DNA of 39,895 bases from Chloroflexota bacterium. Its GTDB lineage: Bacteria; Chloroflexota; Limnocylindria; Limnocylindrales; CSP1-4. The position numbers and the translations under genes are program-made. The stretch is taken from positions 1 to 39,895 of the forward strand of contig JANXWH010000055.1 of NCBI GenBank assembly GCA_025351245.1, read 5' to 3'. The stretch's first letter is position 1. Every line of letters begins with the position of its first letter. Shown here one piece after another: positions 18,996 to 28,878 of this stretch. The notes beneath the pieces are model-generated. The model was not told the origin of the DNA. It searched no databases and saw only the letters and a program-made list of their open reading frames with translations.

Positions 18996-20306
18996 CTACG
19001 AACCCGACCTGGGCGCAGGGGGGCTCAAGCCTGGCGAGCGCCGCCCCGCGTGGAGCTGTCCGGCCTCGGTGACCGACGCACGCCCGGGCTGTGCCGTCAT
19101 ATCCGCCTCGCCCGAATCGACCGCCGGCGCCCCGGGGACCAGCCCCGACGGCACCTGCCCATCCGGCGCGTCGTCGCCCGGGCCCGCCGGCCAGGCGCGC
19201 AGGCTGCCCCGCCACAGCGCCCGGGCGTGGAAGGAACCCTGCGCCGTGATGCCGTCCATGTCACCGCTCAGCACCAGCGTCTCGAGGAGCGGGGCCAGCT
19301 GGGAGCCGTAGACGTGCATGCAGGGTTCGGGGCGCACGCCCGGCCACGAGTAGCACGACACGACGGTCCGGCGGTGTGTGGTGGGAACCGTCGACGGCAG
19401 CGCATCCCAGGCGGGATCGTCCGGCGCGAATTCCCACTGGTCGAGGTCGCCCTGCGGGATCCCTTCGATCCCCCGCACGACAGCCGGCTGGACGTCGAGG
19501 AGATACGGGTCGACGATGAGGTCGCACAACACCGCATGTGGCGGCATCAGGCCGATCCACTCGTTGCGGACCACCGAAACGGATGGGTCGCGGCGCTGTG
19601 TGGCGTCCACGAGCAGGTCGGTGATCGCGAGCCGCGCCCGGAAGTACGCTGTGTCCTGGGTCAGGTTCCGGCCGGTGGTGACGACCTCGACGCCCGGCAG
19701 CCCGAGCCGCATGAACGCCTCGTTGCGGGCGTCGTCGCCGTACTTCGTGGCGAACTCAACAGCGTGCTTCCCAACGGTGCCGGCGCCCATGATCGTGACC
19801 CGGACGGGCGACCGGTTCGGATCGGTCAGGCCGGGCCACGTTCGCTCGAGGGCTGCAAACGCCGCGCCGACGCCGTTCCAGGCCACGCTTCGCAGGTTCT
19901 CGACGAGTCGCCGCCCCTCGTCGTTCGCGACCAGGTCCATGCTGATCGCGTCAATCCCAAGATCCCGCAGGAGCGCGACACGCGCCGGCCGGGTCGCGAA
20001 GTGGAGCATCGACACGAGCACGGCGCCGCTCCGCATCTTCTCGTAGCGGCCCTCCGGCGCCCGAAGCACGACGACCACGTCCTGGCGGTAGGCACCGTCC
20101 TCGTCGGTGACGTGCACGTCGGGCGACAGGGCCGCGTAGTCGTGGTCGGCGTAGCCCATCCCGGACCCCATGCCCGTCTCGATGTGGACCTCGGCGCCGA
20201 GCGCGGTCAGCAGGCCGACGAAGGGCGGCAGGAAGTCGCGCCGCTCGCCGGCCTCCTTGTGCATCCGCGGGAACCCGATCGTCAGCGGGCGAACGGCGTC
20301 TGCCAT
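18996..20306 (-). CDS. Alanine dehydrogenase / transhydrogenase-alpha-like NAD(P)-binding protein (AlaDH/PNT family)
   Basis: IGFPRMHKEAGERRDFLPPFV N-terminal domain and VTIMGAGTVGKHAVEFA Rossmann motif. Confidence 0.7.
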   Translation of the reverse strand: MADAVRPLTIGFPRMHKEAGERRDFLPPFVGLLTALGAEVHIETGMGSGMGYADHDYAALSPDVHVTDEDGAYRQDVVVVLRAPEGRYEKMRSGAVLVSMLHFATRPARVALLRDLGIDAISMDLVANDEGRRLVENLRSVAWNGVGAAFAALERTWPGLTDPNRSPVRVTIMGAGTVGKHAVEFATKYGDDARNEAFMRLGLPGVEVVTTGRNLTQDTAYFRARLAITDLLVDATQRRDPSVSVVRNEWIGLMPPHAVLCDLIVDPYLLDVQPAVVRGIEGIPQGDLDQWEFAPDDPAWDALPSTVPTTHRRTVVSCYSWPGVRPEPCMHVYGSQLAPLLETLVLSGDMDGITAQGSFHARALWRGSLRAWPAGPGDDAPDGQVPSGLVPGAPAVDSGEADMTAQPGRASVTEAGQLHAGRRSPGLSPPAPRSGS

Positions 20307-20626
20307 AGCCTGTACTCCCCCTGGGATCGCGTCGCAGCCCGGACCGACGCCGGCGCGGCATCGTCAGGTCCGCGGATCGTGCCCCGCTGGCCCGATCCTC
20401 GCATGTGCCAAGCGTCACGAGCGGCCGGGACGCCGGGCCCGATGACCGGGCGCCGTTCAGGCGGTTGGTGGGAGGACGAACCGGAGCGCTGATGCCGTCG
20501 AGGCGGCAGAAGACCCGGCGGGGTTCGGGGTGGCTGGACTCCGGCCTGGCTTCGGGTGGCACGTGCCTCGTGGGTCCCGGAAGGATTCGCGGAGCGCTCG
20601 CAACCAATCACGCCGCGACGGCCGTC

Positions 20627-20923
20627 CTAGTCCGCCCGAACGTCGAGCAACACCGGCCCCACGACCCGATCCTGACTCTCCGCGTGGGGAGCGATGAACG
20701 TGTTGAAGACCCCAGGACCCAGGATCGCGGCCCCTGCTCCGGCCGCCTCGACCGAGCTCCACGAGATGACGACCACCATCTCGTTCGCCCCCACCTGGAC
20801 CAGGCTGGCTCGTTCGAACCCCGGGAGTCCCCGGAGCACGGGCAGGACCTCGCGCTCGACCGCGGAGGCCACTTCCTCGACAGGAACGCGGAGCTTGATC
20901 CGATTGACGACGATCGCCGACAT
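20627..20923 (-). CDS. Small dimeric alpha/beta-barrel (ABM-like) protein
   Basis: 98-aa ORF ...VEREVLPVLRGLPGFERASLVQVGANEMVVVISWSSVEAA. Confidence 0.5.
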   Translation of the reverse strand: MSAIVVNRIKLRVPVEEVASAVEREVLPVLRGLPGFERASLVQVGANEMVVVISWSSVEAAGAGAAILGPGVFNTFIAPHAESQDRVVGPVLLDVRAD

Positions 20924-21175
20924 GACGACACCCCCCCGTTTCGGCCGAAACCGGATCGGCCCGGGTCGTCGGGGAGCCTACCATCCCGGGGCGCTGCCGC
21001 TTCCGAACGTCAGGCTGCGGAGCGGCTACACCTGGCCCACCGGCCACCCGCGCTTGCCCGGGCTCCTGTCTGGGCGGATGGCCGTTCGCTCAGCGCGCAG
21101 AGGGTGAGAGCTGGGACTTTCTCGCAGCGCCCACCGGCCAGGGCTGCCGATACACCTGCGCCGGCCGGTCGAAGC

Positions 21176-21799
21176 TCAGCGCCAGCTCAGCACGATCGAG
21201 CCGACCCCGGTGCCCAGCGGGCCGCAGACGCGCTGGAAGACGGCTGCGTCGAGGTCGACGAGGTTGCCTCCGCCGGCCGACGGGCCGTTCCCGGATGACA
21301 CGCCCTCCCAGCAGCCGAGGCTGCCGCAGACGCGGATGCGGGTTCCCGGCGGCAGGCGGGTGATCACGGCGCCTCCGAAGTTGCCCCAGGTGGCCCGCCC
21401 GGTGGCCCGGTATTGATACACGATCGCGGGCGTCGGCTTCGGAGTGGGAGCCGGGCGCGGCGTCGGCGCCGCGGTCGCCCGGACGGCCGGCTTCTTCACG
21501 GGGACGGCCGTCGGACGGGGCGTCGCCTTCGGGCGTGGGGTCGCCGTTGGTCGGGGCGTCGCCTTCGGGCGCGGCGTGGCCCATGCCACGGCCGGCGAGG
21601 CGGAATGCGGCACGCCGCCGGAGGCGTCGCCCGACGCCTCACCCGCGGGATCGGCCGACACGATCGGCAGGGAGGAGACCGCGGCGTGGAACCGCGCCAG
21701 GCTTGCCTCGATCGACGGGACGGTCGGGGCGGCGCTGCCGGTGGTCGACCCGGCCACCATCCTGGTGGACACAAGAGCGACGGCAAGTAGAACGCCCAT
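21176..21799 (-). CDS. Secreted RlpA-like double-psi beta-barrel protein with Thr-Pro-Arg-Pro repeat linker
   Basis: Signal-anchor; ATPRPKATPRPTATPRPKATPRPTA; C-terminal ATWGNFGGAVITRLPPGTRIRVCGSLGCWEGV..NLVDLDAAVFQRVCGPL. Confidence 0.7.
   Translation of the reverse strand: MGVLLAVALVSTRMVAGSTTGSAAPTVPSIEASLARFHAAVSSLPIVSADPAGEASGDASGGVPHSASPAVAWATPRPKATPRPTATPRPKATPRPTAVPVKKPAVRATAAPTPRPAPTPKPTPAIVYQYRATGRATWGNFGGAVITRLPPGTRIRVCGSLGCWEGVSSGNGPSAGGGNLVDLDAAVFQRVCGPLGTGVGSIVLSWR
21517..21571. repeat. Tandem 36-nt periodic repeat encoding TPRPKATPRPTA
   Basis: ggggcgtcgccttcgggcg at 21517-21535 and 21553-21571. Confidence 0.6.
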
Positions 21800-22159
21800 G
21801 ACCCAGCCCGGCTCTACGCGGATGCCGCCGGCGTGCAGGGCGACGCGGTGCGCCTGGCGCACCGGCGGGATCCCGGGAGTGCGCAGGCGACGCGGGTCAT
21901 AGGGGCGTTTCCCGGACCTCGGGCCGCCCGCTGGGGACGGTCCTCCGACGGAAACCGAAGCGACGATCGAGACCCTCCGATTGGCTGGGAAACGATGGTA
22001 CGCGCCCTGCGTCCGGGGCGCCAGAGCTTGCGCAGGCCAGGACCCACAACGCCGACCGGATCGCGGCCGGGCCACCCAGGTCCCGCCCGCGATCGGACGG
22101 CAGCGTTGATCGCTTCCATTCTGGGCGGAATCCTTGCCGCTCGACCGCGCGTCTCCGCG

Positions 22160-22496
22160 CCGGTCGCCGTTGGCATCCAGGCGCGGACGCGGTTGGCGAA
22201 GGCCGGGAGCTCGACGGCGGGCAGGCTTGGTGCAGTCGGCAGGAACGAGGTGACACCGTGGCGCTGGAGCGCGCGAGCCATGCCCGCCAGCGCGTCCCCA
22301 CCGCCGGTCGCGTCGTGGCCGCCCCAGCCGTGCACGTGGATGTCCACGAACCCCGGTGCCGCGTATGGGCTGTTAGCGGCGCGCGTCCGGCTCCACGGCA
22401 GTGATCCAGCCGTCCTCCACGGTCACGCGCCCCGGCACGACGGTCTCGGCAAGCACCAGCCGACCGCGGACCACCTCACCCGGCATGCTCGACCTC
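22160..22496 (-). pseudogene. nagA: Decayed N-terminal fragment of N-acetylglucosamine-6-phosphate deacetylase
   Basis: MPGEVVRGRLVLAETVVPGRVTVEDGWITAVEPDARR* then, in a shifted frame, NSPYAAPGFVDIHVHGWGGHDATGG...GVTSFLPTA..FANRVRAWMPTATGAE; remainder absent. Confidence 0.75.
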
Positions 22497-23627
22497 GCGA
22501 ACCGCCAACCGCATCGCAAGCACGTTCTCCGGCGGCACGTTGGGCTGGATGTTGTGGACCGCCGCGAACACGAACCCGCCGCCCGGCGCGAGGTCGCCGA
22601 CCCGGCGCCGGACCTCGGTGCGCACCTCGTCCGGCGTGCCGCTGCCCAGGACGCGCTGCGTGTCGACGCCGCCGCCCCAGAAGACCAGGTCCCGGCCGAA
22701 CTCGCGCTTGAGCGCCGCGGTTTCCATGCCCGCCGCGGAGACCTGGACGGGGTTCAGGACATCCACGCCGATCTCGATGAGGTCGGGGATCAGCTCGCGC
22801 ACCGCGCCGCAGGTGTGGAAGAACACCTTCGCGTCGGTGTGGGCGTGGAGGAAGGCGAACAGCTCCCGGTGGAGCGGCTTGACCAGCGTCCGGTAGGTTG
22901 CCGGTGAGAACAGCGTCCGGTCCTGGCCGCCCAGGTCGTCCGCTTCCCCCACCACGTCCACGACGCCGGCAAGCTGGGGCAGGATGCTCGCCCAGTAGGC
23001 GAGCTTCACCTCGAGGATCCGCTCCATCAGCCGGCGCGCCCGGGCAGGCTCCGCCGCCAGGTCCATGTACCCGTCCTCGAAGCCGCGCAGCTTGAACAGG
23101 CCCTCGGTCAGGCCGCCGCATATCGAGCCGACGTGGACCGCCCGCTGCTCCTCGAGCGCGTACCGACGAGCTTCCTCGGCCATGCCCGCGGAGCGAGCCG
23201 GGTCCGCGGCATCCGGCCAGGGATAGGCGTCGATCGCTGCATCCTCGACGTCGCCGGCGAGGGGGGGTGCATACGCGTCGTAGTACAGGCCGCCGTCGAG
23301 CGGAATCCGTCGACCGACGCCCCACTCGTCCACGAACGTTCGGTATTCGCCGTCCTCGCTCAGCTCCCGGCGGTACCTGGAGGCGGCGCGCGGCGCCACC
23401 CCGCGGACGTCGCAACCCAGCGCGTCCAGGACGTCCGCCTCCACGTCGGCCAGCTGCTGGGTGATGTCGCCGACGCGCGGCTCCCCGACCGGGAGGCCCA
23501 GCAGCGCGCGGAGCCGCGCATAGGCACGGACGTGGATCCCGGTGACGCGGGACCCACCGAGGTCGAATGGAATGCGGTCGGGCTCGCGGTGCGCAAGCGC
23601 GGCCCGCACGCGCTCGCGCGAGGTCAT
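22476..23627 (-). CDS. Uroporphyrinogen decarboxylase-family protein (methyltransferase-like)
   Basis: MTSRERVRAALAHREPDRIPFDLGG, FFHTCGAVRELIPDLIEIGVDVLNPVQVSAAGM. Confidence 0.8.
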   Translation of the reverse strand: MTSRERVRAALAHREPDRIPFDLGGSRVTGIHVRAYARLRALLGLPVGEPRVGDITQQLADVEADVLDALGCDVRGVAPRAASRYRRELSEDGEYRTFVDEWGVGRRIPLDGGLYYDAYAPPLAGDVEDAAIDAYPWPDAADPARSAGMAEEARRYALEEQRAVHVGSICGGLTEGLFKLRGFEDGYMDLAAEPARARRLMERILEVKLAYWASILPQLAGVVDVVGEADDLGGQDRTLFSPATYRTLVKPLHRELFAFLHAHTDAKVFFHTCGAVRELIPDLIEIGVDVLNPVQVSAAGMETAALKREFGRDLVFWGGGVDTQRVLGSGTPDEVRTEVRRRVGDLAPGGGFVFAAVHNIQPNVPPENVLAMRLAVREVEHAG

Positions 23628-23844
23628 GCCCCCACGCGATCGGGCGACGAGGTCGGCGGCCGGGGCTGCAACGTCACGCATGGCCGGTCGGCGTCTGCCT
23701 GCCCAGGATCCGGGTCGTCGAGCTCGACGTCAAAGACGACGTCCAGGGCATAGGTATCAGCCGGGTACCGGGACGCTGCGCGATCCCGGTTGCCTCGAGG
23801 GGCAGGCCGGTCATGTCTGGAGGGTCATGTCAGGGCCACAGTAC

Positions 23845-23872
23845 GGGGGATGACGGCGAACCGCCATCCCCC
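23845..23872. repeat. 12-bp hairpin near the likely IS end
   Basis: gggggatgacgg-cgaa-ccgccatccccc, one non-Watson-Crick pair. Confidence 0.45.
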
Positions 23873-23914
23873 GACGGAACCGGTCAAACCCCGTGAGACA
23901 CCCCGGCGTGCGGA

Positions 23915-24222
23915 TTACTGGGGCGGTATCTCCTTCTTCGTAGGCGGGTTGATCCAGACCGCCGGCGGGCCCTCGGGCAGCGCGGGTGTCGGCGGACGAA
24001 GCGCTCGGGATGGGCGAGATAGGCGGCGTCGAGGGTGAGAGCCCGGGCAACCGTGATCTCGGCGGCCCGCCCGGCATGAATGCCGGCCGGGGTGAGACGG
24101 CCGATCCCCGCGTGGCGGTGCCCCGCGTTGTACCAGGTGGAGAGGGTGGCTCAGAGGGCCCGGGCCTCATCGACCGAGCCGAAGCGCGCCGCCGGCAGCG
24201 GCAGCTCCACCACGGCGCCGCT
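23915..24222 (-). pseudogene. C-terminal remnant of an IS3/IS481-like (rve) transposase
   Basis: PAARFGSVDEARAL*ATLSTWYNAGHRHAGIGRLTPAGIHAGRAAEITVARALTLDAAYLAHPERFVRRHPR then a frameshift to LPEGPPAVWINPPTKKEIPPQ*. Confidence 0.75.
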
Positions 24223-24284
24223 ACCATCGCGTTGGTGTGGACGGCCCCGCGGTGGGTTCACGACGCAGCGATCGGAGGGCGCGG

Positions 24285-25142
24285 ATGGAAGTCACGGTTC
24301 GTGAGGCGGAGCCGGACGATTGGCAGGAGTGCGGGCGCATCTGCTACGAGGCGTTCGGGACGCTCGCGGCGCGCCACGGATTCCCGCCGGACTTCCCGAC
24401 GGTCGCGGCGGCGGCCGAGCCGATCAGGTATCTCATCAACCATCCACATGTCTACGGGGTGGTCGCGGAGGGCGGCGGCCGCATCCTGGGCAGCAACTTC
24501 CTCGACGAGCGGTCGACCATCTCCGGGCTGGGGCCGATCAGCGTCGATCCCACCGCGCAGGACCACAAGGTTGGTCGCGCGCTCATGACCGCCGTGCTCG
24601 ATCGGGCGGTTGAGCGTCGCGCCCCGGGCGTCCGGCTGCTCCAGATTGCCTACCACAACCGGTCGCTCAGCCTCTACGCGAAGCTCGGCTTCGACGTTCG
24701 CGGCTCGTTCGCCGCGATGTACGGGGAACCTCTTGGGATCTCGATGCCGGGCTACGCCGTTCGCGCGGCCACGAGTGCCGACGAGGCCGCGTGCAACGCC
24801 CTGTGCGTCCGCGTGCACGGCCACGATCGGGCGGGCGAGCTGCGCGAGGCGATCGCCGACGGCAACGCGAAGGTGGTGGAGCGTCTGGGGCGCATCACCG
24901 GCTACACGACCGGTATCACGTACTTCAGCCACTCGGTCGCGGAGACCACCGACGACCTCCAGGCGCTCATCGGCGCGGCAGCGGACTTCGGGAGGCCGGG
25001 CTTCCTCGTTCCCCTGGCCAACACCCAGCTCTTCCGCTGGAGTCTGGCCCATGACCTGCGCGTCTTCTTCGTCGTGAACATGATGACGATCGGCATCTAC
25101 CAGGAACCCGCCGGCGCCTACATGCCCTCCGTGGGCTACTGA
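24285..25142 (+). CDS. GNAT-family acetyltransferase with C-terminal extension
   Basis: LGPISVDPTAQDHKVGRALMTAVLDRA...IAYHNRSLSLYAKLGF. Confidence 0.8.
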   Translation: MEVTVREAEPDDWQECGRICYEAFGTLAARHGFPPDFPTVAAAAEPIRYLINHPHVYGVVAEGGGRILGSNFLDERSTISGLGPISVDPTAQDHKVGRALMTAVLDRAVERRAPGVRLLQIAYHNRSLSLYAKLGFDVRGSFAAMYGEPLGISMPGYAVRAATSADEAACNALCVRVHGHDRAGELREAIADGNAKVVERLGRITGYTTGITYFSHSVAETTDDLQALIGAAADFGRPGFLVPLANTQLFRWSLAHDLRVFFVVNMMTIGIYQEPAGAYMPSVGY

Positions 25143-25292
25143 CCCGGCCCCTGCAGCCGCGGCCGGGAGGCCGGGCGCGGCGCGGGGTCTCCTTCAGAAC
25201 GAGACCAGCATCTGCCAGATGAACGTCGCGCCGCCGGCGTCCGCCGCTTCGCCTGGTAGAGCGCCTCCAGGTCCTGGCACATGCGGGTTCGC

Positions 25293-26282
25293 CTAGGACT
25301 CCGCTGTCACGCGCGTGTAAGCGGCCGCGACGACGACGATGATCGCGCCGAAGAGGACCTGGCGCGTCGGCTCGGGCAGCCCGAGCACGGTGAGCAAGGC
25401 CGTGAGCACCGTCAGGATGAGCGCGCCGACGATCGTGCCGCCGAAGCCGCCGCGGCCGCCAAGGATCGAGGTCCCACCGATCACCGCCGCCGCGACGGCC
25501 GGCAGGAGCGAGGTATCCACGAGCGACACGCTGGCGGTGTTGGTGAGACCCGTGATGAGCAGGCCGGCTATCGCCGCCATCAGCGCGGAGATCACGTACA
25601 GGGCGATCAGGACCTGCCATGCGCGGGCGCCCGACAGCCGCGCGGCAACCGGGTTGTCGCCGATCGCGTACAGCAATCGGCCGAATCCGGTCCGCCGCAG
25701 GCCCAGGAGGATCAGGAGCATCAACGGAACGAACACCACCAGGCTGTACGGCAGGACGTCGAGGAACGTGCCCGTCCCGAGCGTCCTGAGCGACGAGGGA
25801 ACACCCGCGCCCGTCTGCACCATCTGCAGCTGCCAGACGTTCGCCAGGCCCAGCACGACGAAGCTCATCCCGAGGGTCATGATCAGCGGGTGCACCCGGA
25901 ACACGCCGACCCCGATCCCGTTGAGCAACCCGGCCAGTGCCGCCGCCACGAGCGCCACGGCGATGCCCTCGATCACGCCGCCGGGACTGTTCACGAGCGT
26001 TGCGGTGACGAACCCGGCCATGGATGCGACCGCGGCGACCGAGAGGTCGATGCCGCCGGTCAGCATGGTCAGCGTCTGGCAGCCGGCAAGGATTGCCAGG
26101 GGCACGGAGGCGCGCAGGATGACGCTCGCCCACTCGGGATTGACGATGCCCGGATCCGCCAGCTCGATGACCACGACCAGGAGGACGAGCAGTCCGACCA
26201 GCGGGATGATGGGCCGGTCGCGGAGCAGACCGCGCCAGGCGTCCACCCTGAGCCAGCGGTTGGCAGGCGGGGTCGCGCTCAT
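25293..26282 (-). CDS. Ribose-type sugar ABC transporter permease
   Basis: LTMLTGGIDLSVAAVASMAG, GDNPVAARLSGA, VIGGTSILGGRGGFGGTIVGALI. Confidence 0.88.
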   Translation of the reverse strand: MSATPPANRWLRVDAWRGLLRDRPIIPLVGLLVLLVVVIELADPGIVNPEWASVILRASVPLAILAGCQTLTMLTGGIDLSVAAVASMAGFVTATLVNSPGGVIEGIAVALVAAALAGLLNGIGVGVFRVHPLIMTLGMSFVVLGLANVWQLQMVQTGAGVPSSLRTLGTGTFLDVLPYSLVVFVPLMLLILLGLRRTGFGRLLYAIGDNPVAARLSGARAWQVLIALYVISALMAAIAGLLITGLTNTASVSLVDTSLLPAVAAAVIGGTSILGGRGGFGGTIVGALILTVLTALLTVLGLPEPTRQVLFGAIIVVVAAAYTRVTAES

Positions 26283-27274
26283 GCGCGGGCCCGCCGAAGC
26301 TGGATGAGGCTCCCGAACATCACCACGCCGATGAGGATGACGCCCTGGGCGACGAGCGCCAGGTTCGAGTCCATGTTGAGGAACGTCATGTCGGTCGCGA
26401 TCAGTTGGAGGACGACGACGGCGACGATCGGGCCGAAGACACCGCCCCGGCCGCCGGCGAGGCTGACGCCGCCGAGGACGACCGCCGCCACGCTCTCCAG
26501 CGTGTACGGCCCGGGGACGGGCGTCCCGATCCCGGTGCTCGCCGTGAGGGAGAGGCCCGCGAACGCAGCGAACAGGCCGGTGAGGGCATAGGCGAGGAAC
26601 CTCGTCCTCCCGACGGCGACGCCGCTCCGGAACGCCGCCGGGCGGTTGCTGCCGATCGCGTAGATCGACAGGCCCAGCCGCGATCCCCGGATCGGGATCC
26701 AGATGATGGCCACCGTGACGACGAGGACGACTGCCGCCTTCGGGACCCATTCGTTGGCAAACGACCCGGTTGCGAGTCCCATGAGCCAATGCGAGGCGCC
26801 GCCACCCGGCGCGGCCCGGACGAGCAGCGCGACACCGGCCCACACGAAGGACATCGCGAGCGTGACCACGATGTCCGGGACGCGGGTGATGACGATGAGG
26901 GCGCCGTTCACGGCGCCGAGCGCGAGACCCAGGAGGAGCACGGCCACCACGACGGCGACCCCGAACTCCTCGCCCTGGCCTTGCATCGCCGTTGCCGTGA
27001 CGACACTGGTGAGCGCCATCATCGATCCGATCGACAGGTCGATCCCGCCGCCGATGACGGCGACCCCCTGCGCGACGGCGGCGAAGGCAAGCGGCAGCAC
27101 GCCGATGCCGAGCCCCTGGACTGCCGCCACCCCGTAGCTCGGCTGGATGAGCTTCGTGAACGCCAGGAGGAGGGCAAGGAACCCGAGCAGCCCGATCGTC
27201 CAGGTGTTGCGGCGGGCCGTGGCGACAACCGAGTCGAGGGTGCGCTGGCGCGATGCGATCGCCGCGGCGGTCAC
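26279..27274 (-). CDS. Ribose-type sugar ABC transporter permease (second)
   Basis: VAVIGGGIDLSIGSMMALTS, LGGVSLAGGRGGVFGPIV; GTG start overlaps ATPase stop. Confidence 0.88.
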   Translation of the reverse strand: MTAAAIASRQRTLDSVVATARRNTWTIGLLGFLALLLAFTKLIQPSYGVAAVQGLGIGVLPLAFAAVAQGVAVIGGGIDLSIGSMMALTSVVTATAMQGQGEEFGVAVVVAVLLLGLALGAVNGALIVITRVPDIVVTLAMSFVWAGVALLVRAAPGGGASHWLMGLATGSFANEWVPKAAVVLVVTVAIIWIPIRGSRLGLSIYAIGSNRPAAFRSGVAVGRTRFLAYALTGLFAAFAGLSLTASTGIGTPVPGPYTLESVAAVVLGGVSLAGGRGGVFGPIVAVVVLQLIATDMTFLNMDSNLALVAQGVILIGVVMFGSLIQLRRARA

Positions 27275-28854
27275 CCCCGGGCCTCCGGGCCCCCGGCCAC
27301 CTCGGATGGCGGCCGGTCGACGCTCGCCGCATCGACGACGGCGGCGGCGACCTGCTCGGGCATCGGAGCGTCCGACCGCAGGTGGTAGGCAGCGCGCAGG
27401 AGCGTCGCCTCGTCCGCGTCCACGGCGCCGACCTCGGCCACCACCCGCCCGCCGAAGATCACGATCGCGCGGTCGCACACGAGCTGCACCTCCTTCAGCT
27501 CCGAGGTGTAGAGGAGCACCGCCGCCCCGGCTTCGGCGAGGTCGCGGAGCAGGAGGTAGATCTGCTGCTTGGTCCTGATGTCGATCCCGCGGGTCGGGTC
27601 GAAGCACAGCATGGTACGGACCCCGCCGGCGACCCACCGCGCGATCGTCACCTTCTGCTGGTTGCCGCCGGAGAGCCGGCGGACCTCGCTTCCGGCGCGG
27701 GCGTCGATCTGCAGCTTGGTGACCGCCTGGTCGACCTTCTGCCGCTCCGCGCCCAGGTCGATCAGCCCCCACCGGCCGATGCGCGCCGTGAACGGCAGGG
27801 CGATGTTCTCCCGCACCGACCGCTGCATGAGGAGGGCCTCCGCACGGTCGGCGGCGACGTACACCAGCCCGGCGCGGATGGCGTCCGCAGGGTGACGGAA
27901 CGAGGCGGCGGAACCGTCCACGAGGAGCTCGCCGCTGCCCGGGCGCTCTGAGCCGGCGAGGATGTCGAACAGCTCGTCCTGGCCCTGGCCCTCCAGCGCC
28001 ACGACCCCGAGCACTTCGCCGGGGTAGAGGTCGAACGAGACGTCCCGGAGCTTCGTCCCCGAGCTGATCCCGCGCACTGCCAGGCGCGGCGTCGCGCCCG
28101 TCCCACGGTGCCCCGCTGTCGCCTCCGCGACCGCCGGCATCTCGTGGATGATCTGGCCGAGCATCAGCTCGACGATCCGCTCGTCCGAGCCCGCCGTCAC
28201 GTCGACGACGCCGACGGTCTCGCCCTCCCGCAGCACCGTCGCCCGGTCGCACACGGACGCGATCTCGCTGAGGCGGTGGGAGATGAAGACGACCGAGCGC
28301 TCTCCGCCGCGTCGGCTCCCGACCACCTCGAGCACGCGCTCCGTCAGGTTGGCGGGCAGGGCCGCGGTCATCTCGTCGAGCATGAGCACGTCGGGCTCGA
28401 TCGCGAGCGCCCGCGCGAGGTCGATGATCCGGAGCGAGGCCAGCGGAAGGCGCCGCGCCATGCTCGACAGATCAAGGTCCCCGAGGCCGAGCTCGGCGAG
28501 CCAGTGCCGGAATGGCTCCAACGGCGTGTCGGTCAGGCGCAGGTTGGCCCGGATGTCCAGGTCCGGGATGATGGACGGCTCCTGGTACACGGAGACCAGC
28601 CCACCGCGGCGCGCCTCGGCCGGGGAGTGGACGGTGCGTTCCCGCCCTCGGACCGCGATCCGTCCGCCGTCCGGCCGGACTGCCCCGGTGAGGATCTTGA
28701 CGAGGGTGCTCTTGCCGGCGCCATTGGCGCCCATGAGCGCATGGACCTCCCCGGGGCGCACGGCCAGGGACGCCGACCTCAGGGCAACGACGGCGCCGTA
28801 GGTCTTGGAGACGCCTGTCGCCTCGAGCATCAAGTCAGTGGCGGTGATGGTCAT
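27271..28854 (-). CDS. Sugar ABC transporter ATP-binding protein with two NBDs (RbsA/MglA type)
   Basis: Walker A GANGAGKSTL in NBD1; LSGGNQQKVTIARW signature in NBD2. Confidence 0.9.
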   Translation of the reverse strand: MTITATDLMLEATGVSKTYGAVVALRSASLAVRPGEVHALMGANGAGKSTLVKILTGAVRPDGGRIAVRGRERTVHSPAEARRGGLVSVYQEPSIIPDLDIRANLRLTDTPLEPFRHWLAELGLGDLDLSSMARRLPLASLRIIDLARALAIEPDVLMLDEMTAALPANLTERVLEVVGSRRGGERSVVFISHRLSEIASVCDRATVLREGETVGVVDVTAGSDERIVELMLGQIIHEMPAVAEATAGHRGTGATPRLAVRGISSGTKLRDVSFDLYPGEVLGVVALEGQGQDELFDILAGSERPGSGELLVDGSAASFRHPADAIRAGLVYVAADRAEALLMQRSVRENIALPFTARIGRWGLIDLGAERQKVDQAVTKLQIDARAGSEVRRLSGGNQQKVTIARWVAGGVRTMLCFDPTRGIDIRTKQQIYLLLRDLAEAGAAVLLYTSELKEVQLVCDRAIVIFGGRVVAEVGAVDADEATLLRAAYHLRSDAPMPEQVAAAVVDAASVDRPPSEVAGGPEARG

Positions 28855-28878
28855 CGATTTCCTGGAACTGGAGGGATG

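Noticed and set aside
23716-23729. Palindrome cgtcgagctcgacg
   Set aside because: Short self-complementary GC-rich sites are expected by chance here and no promoter context was visible.
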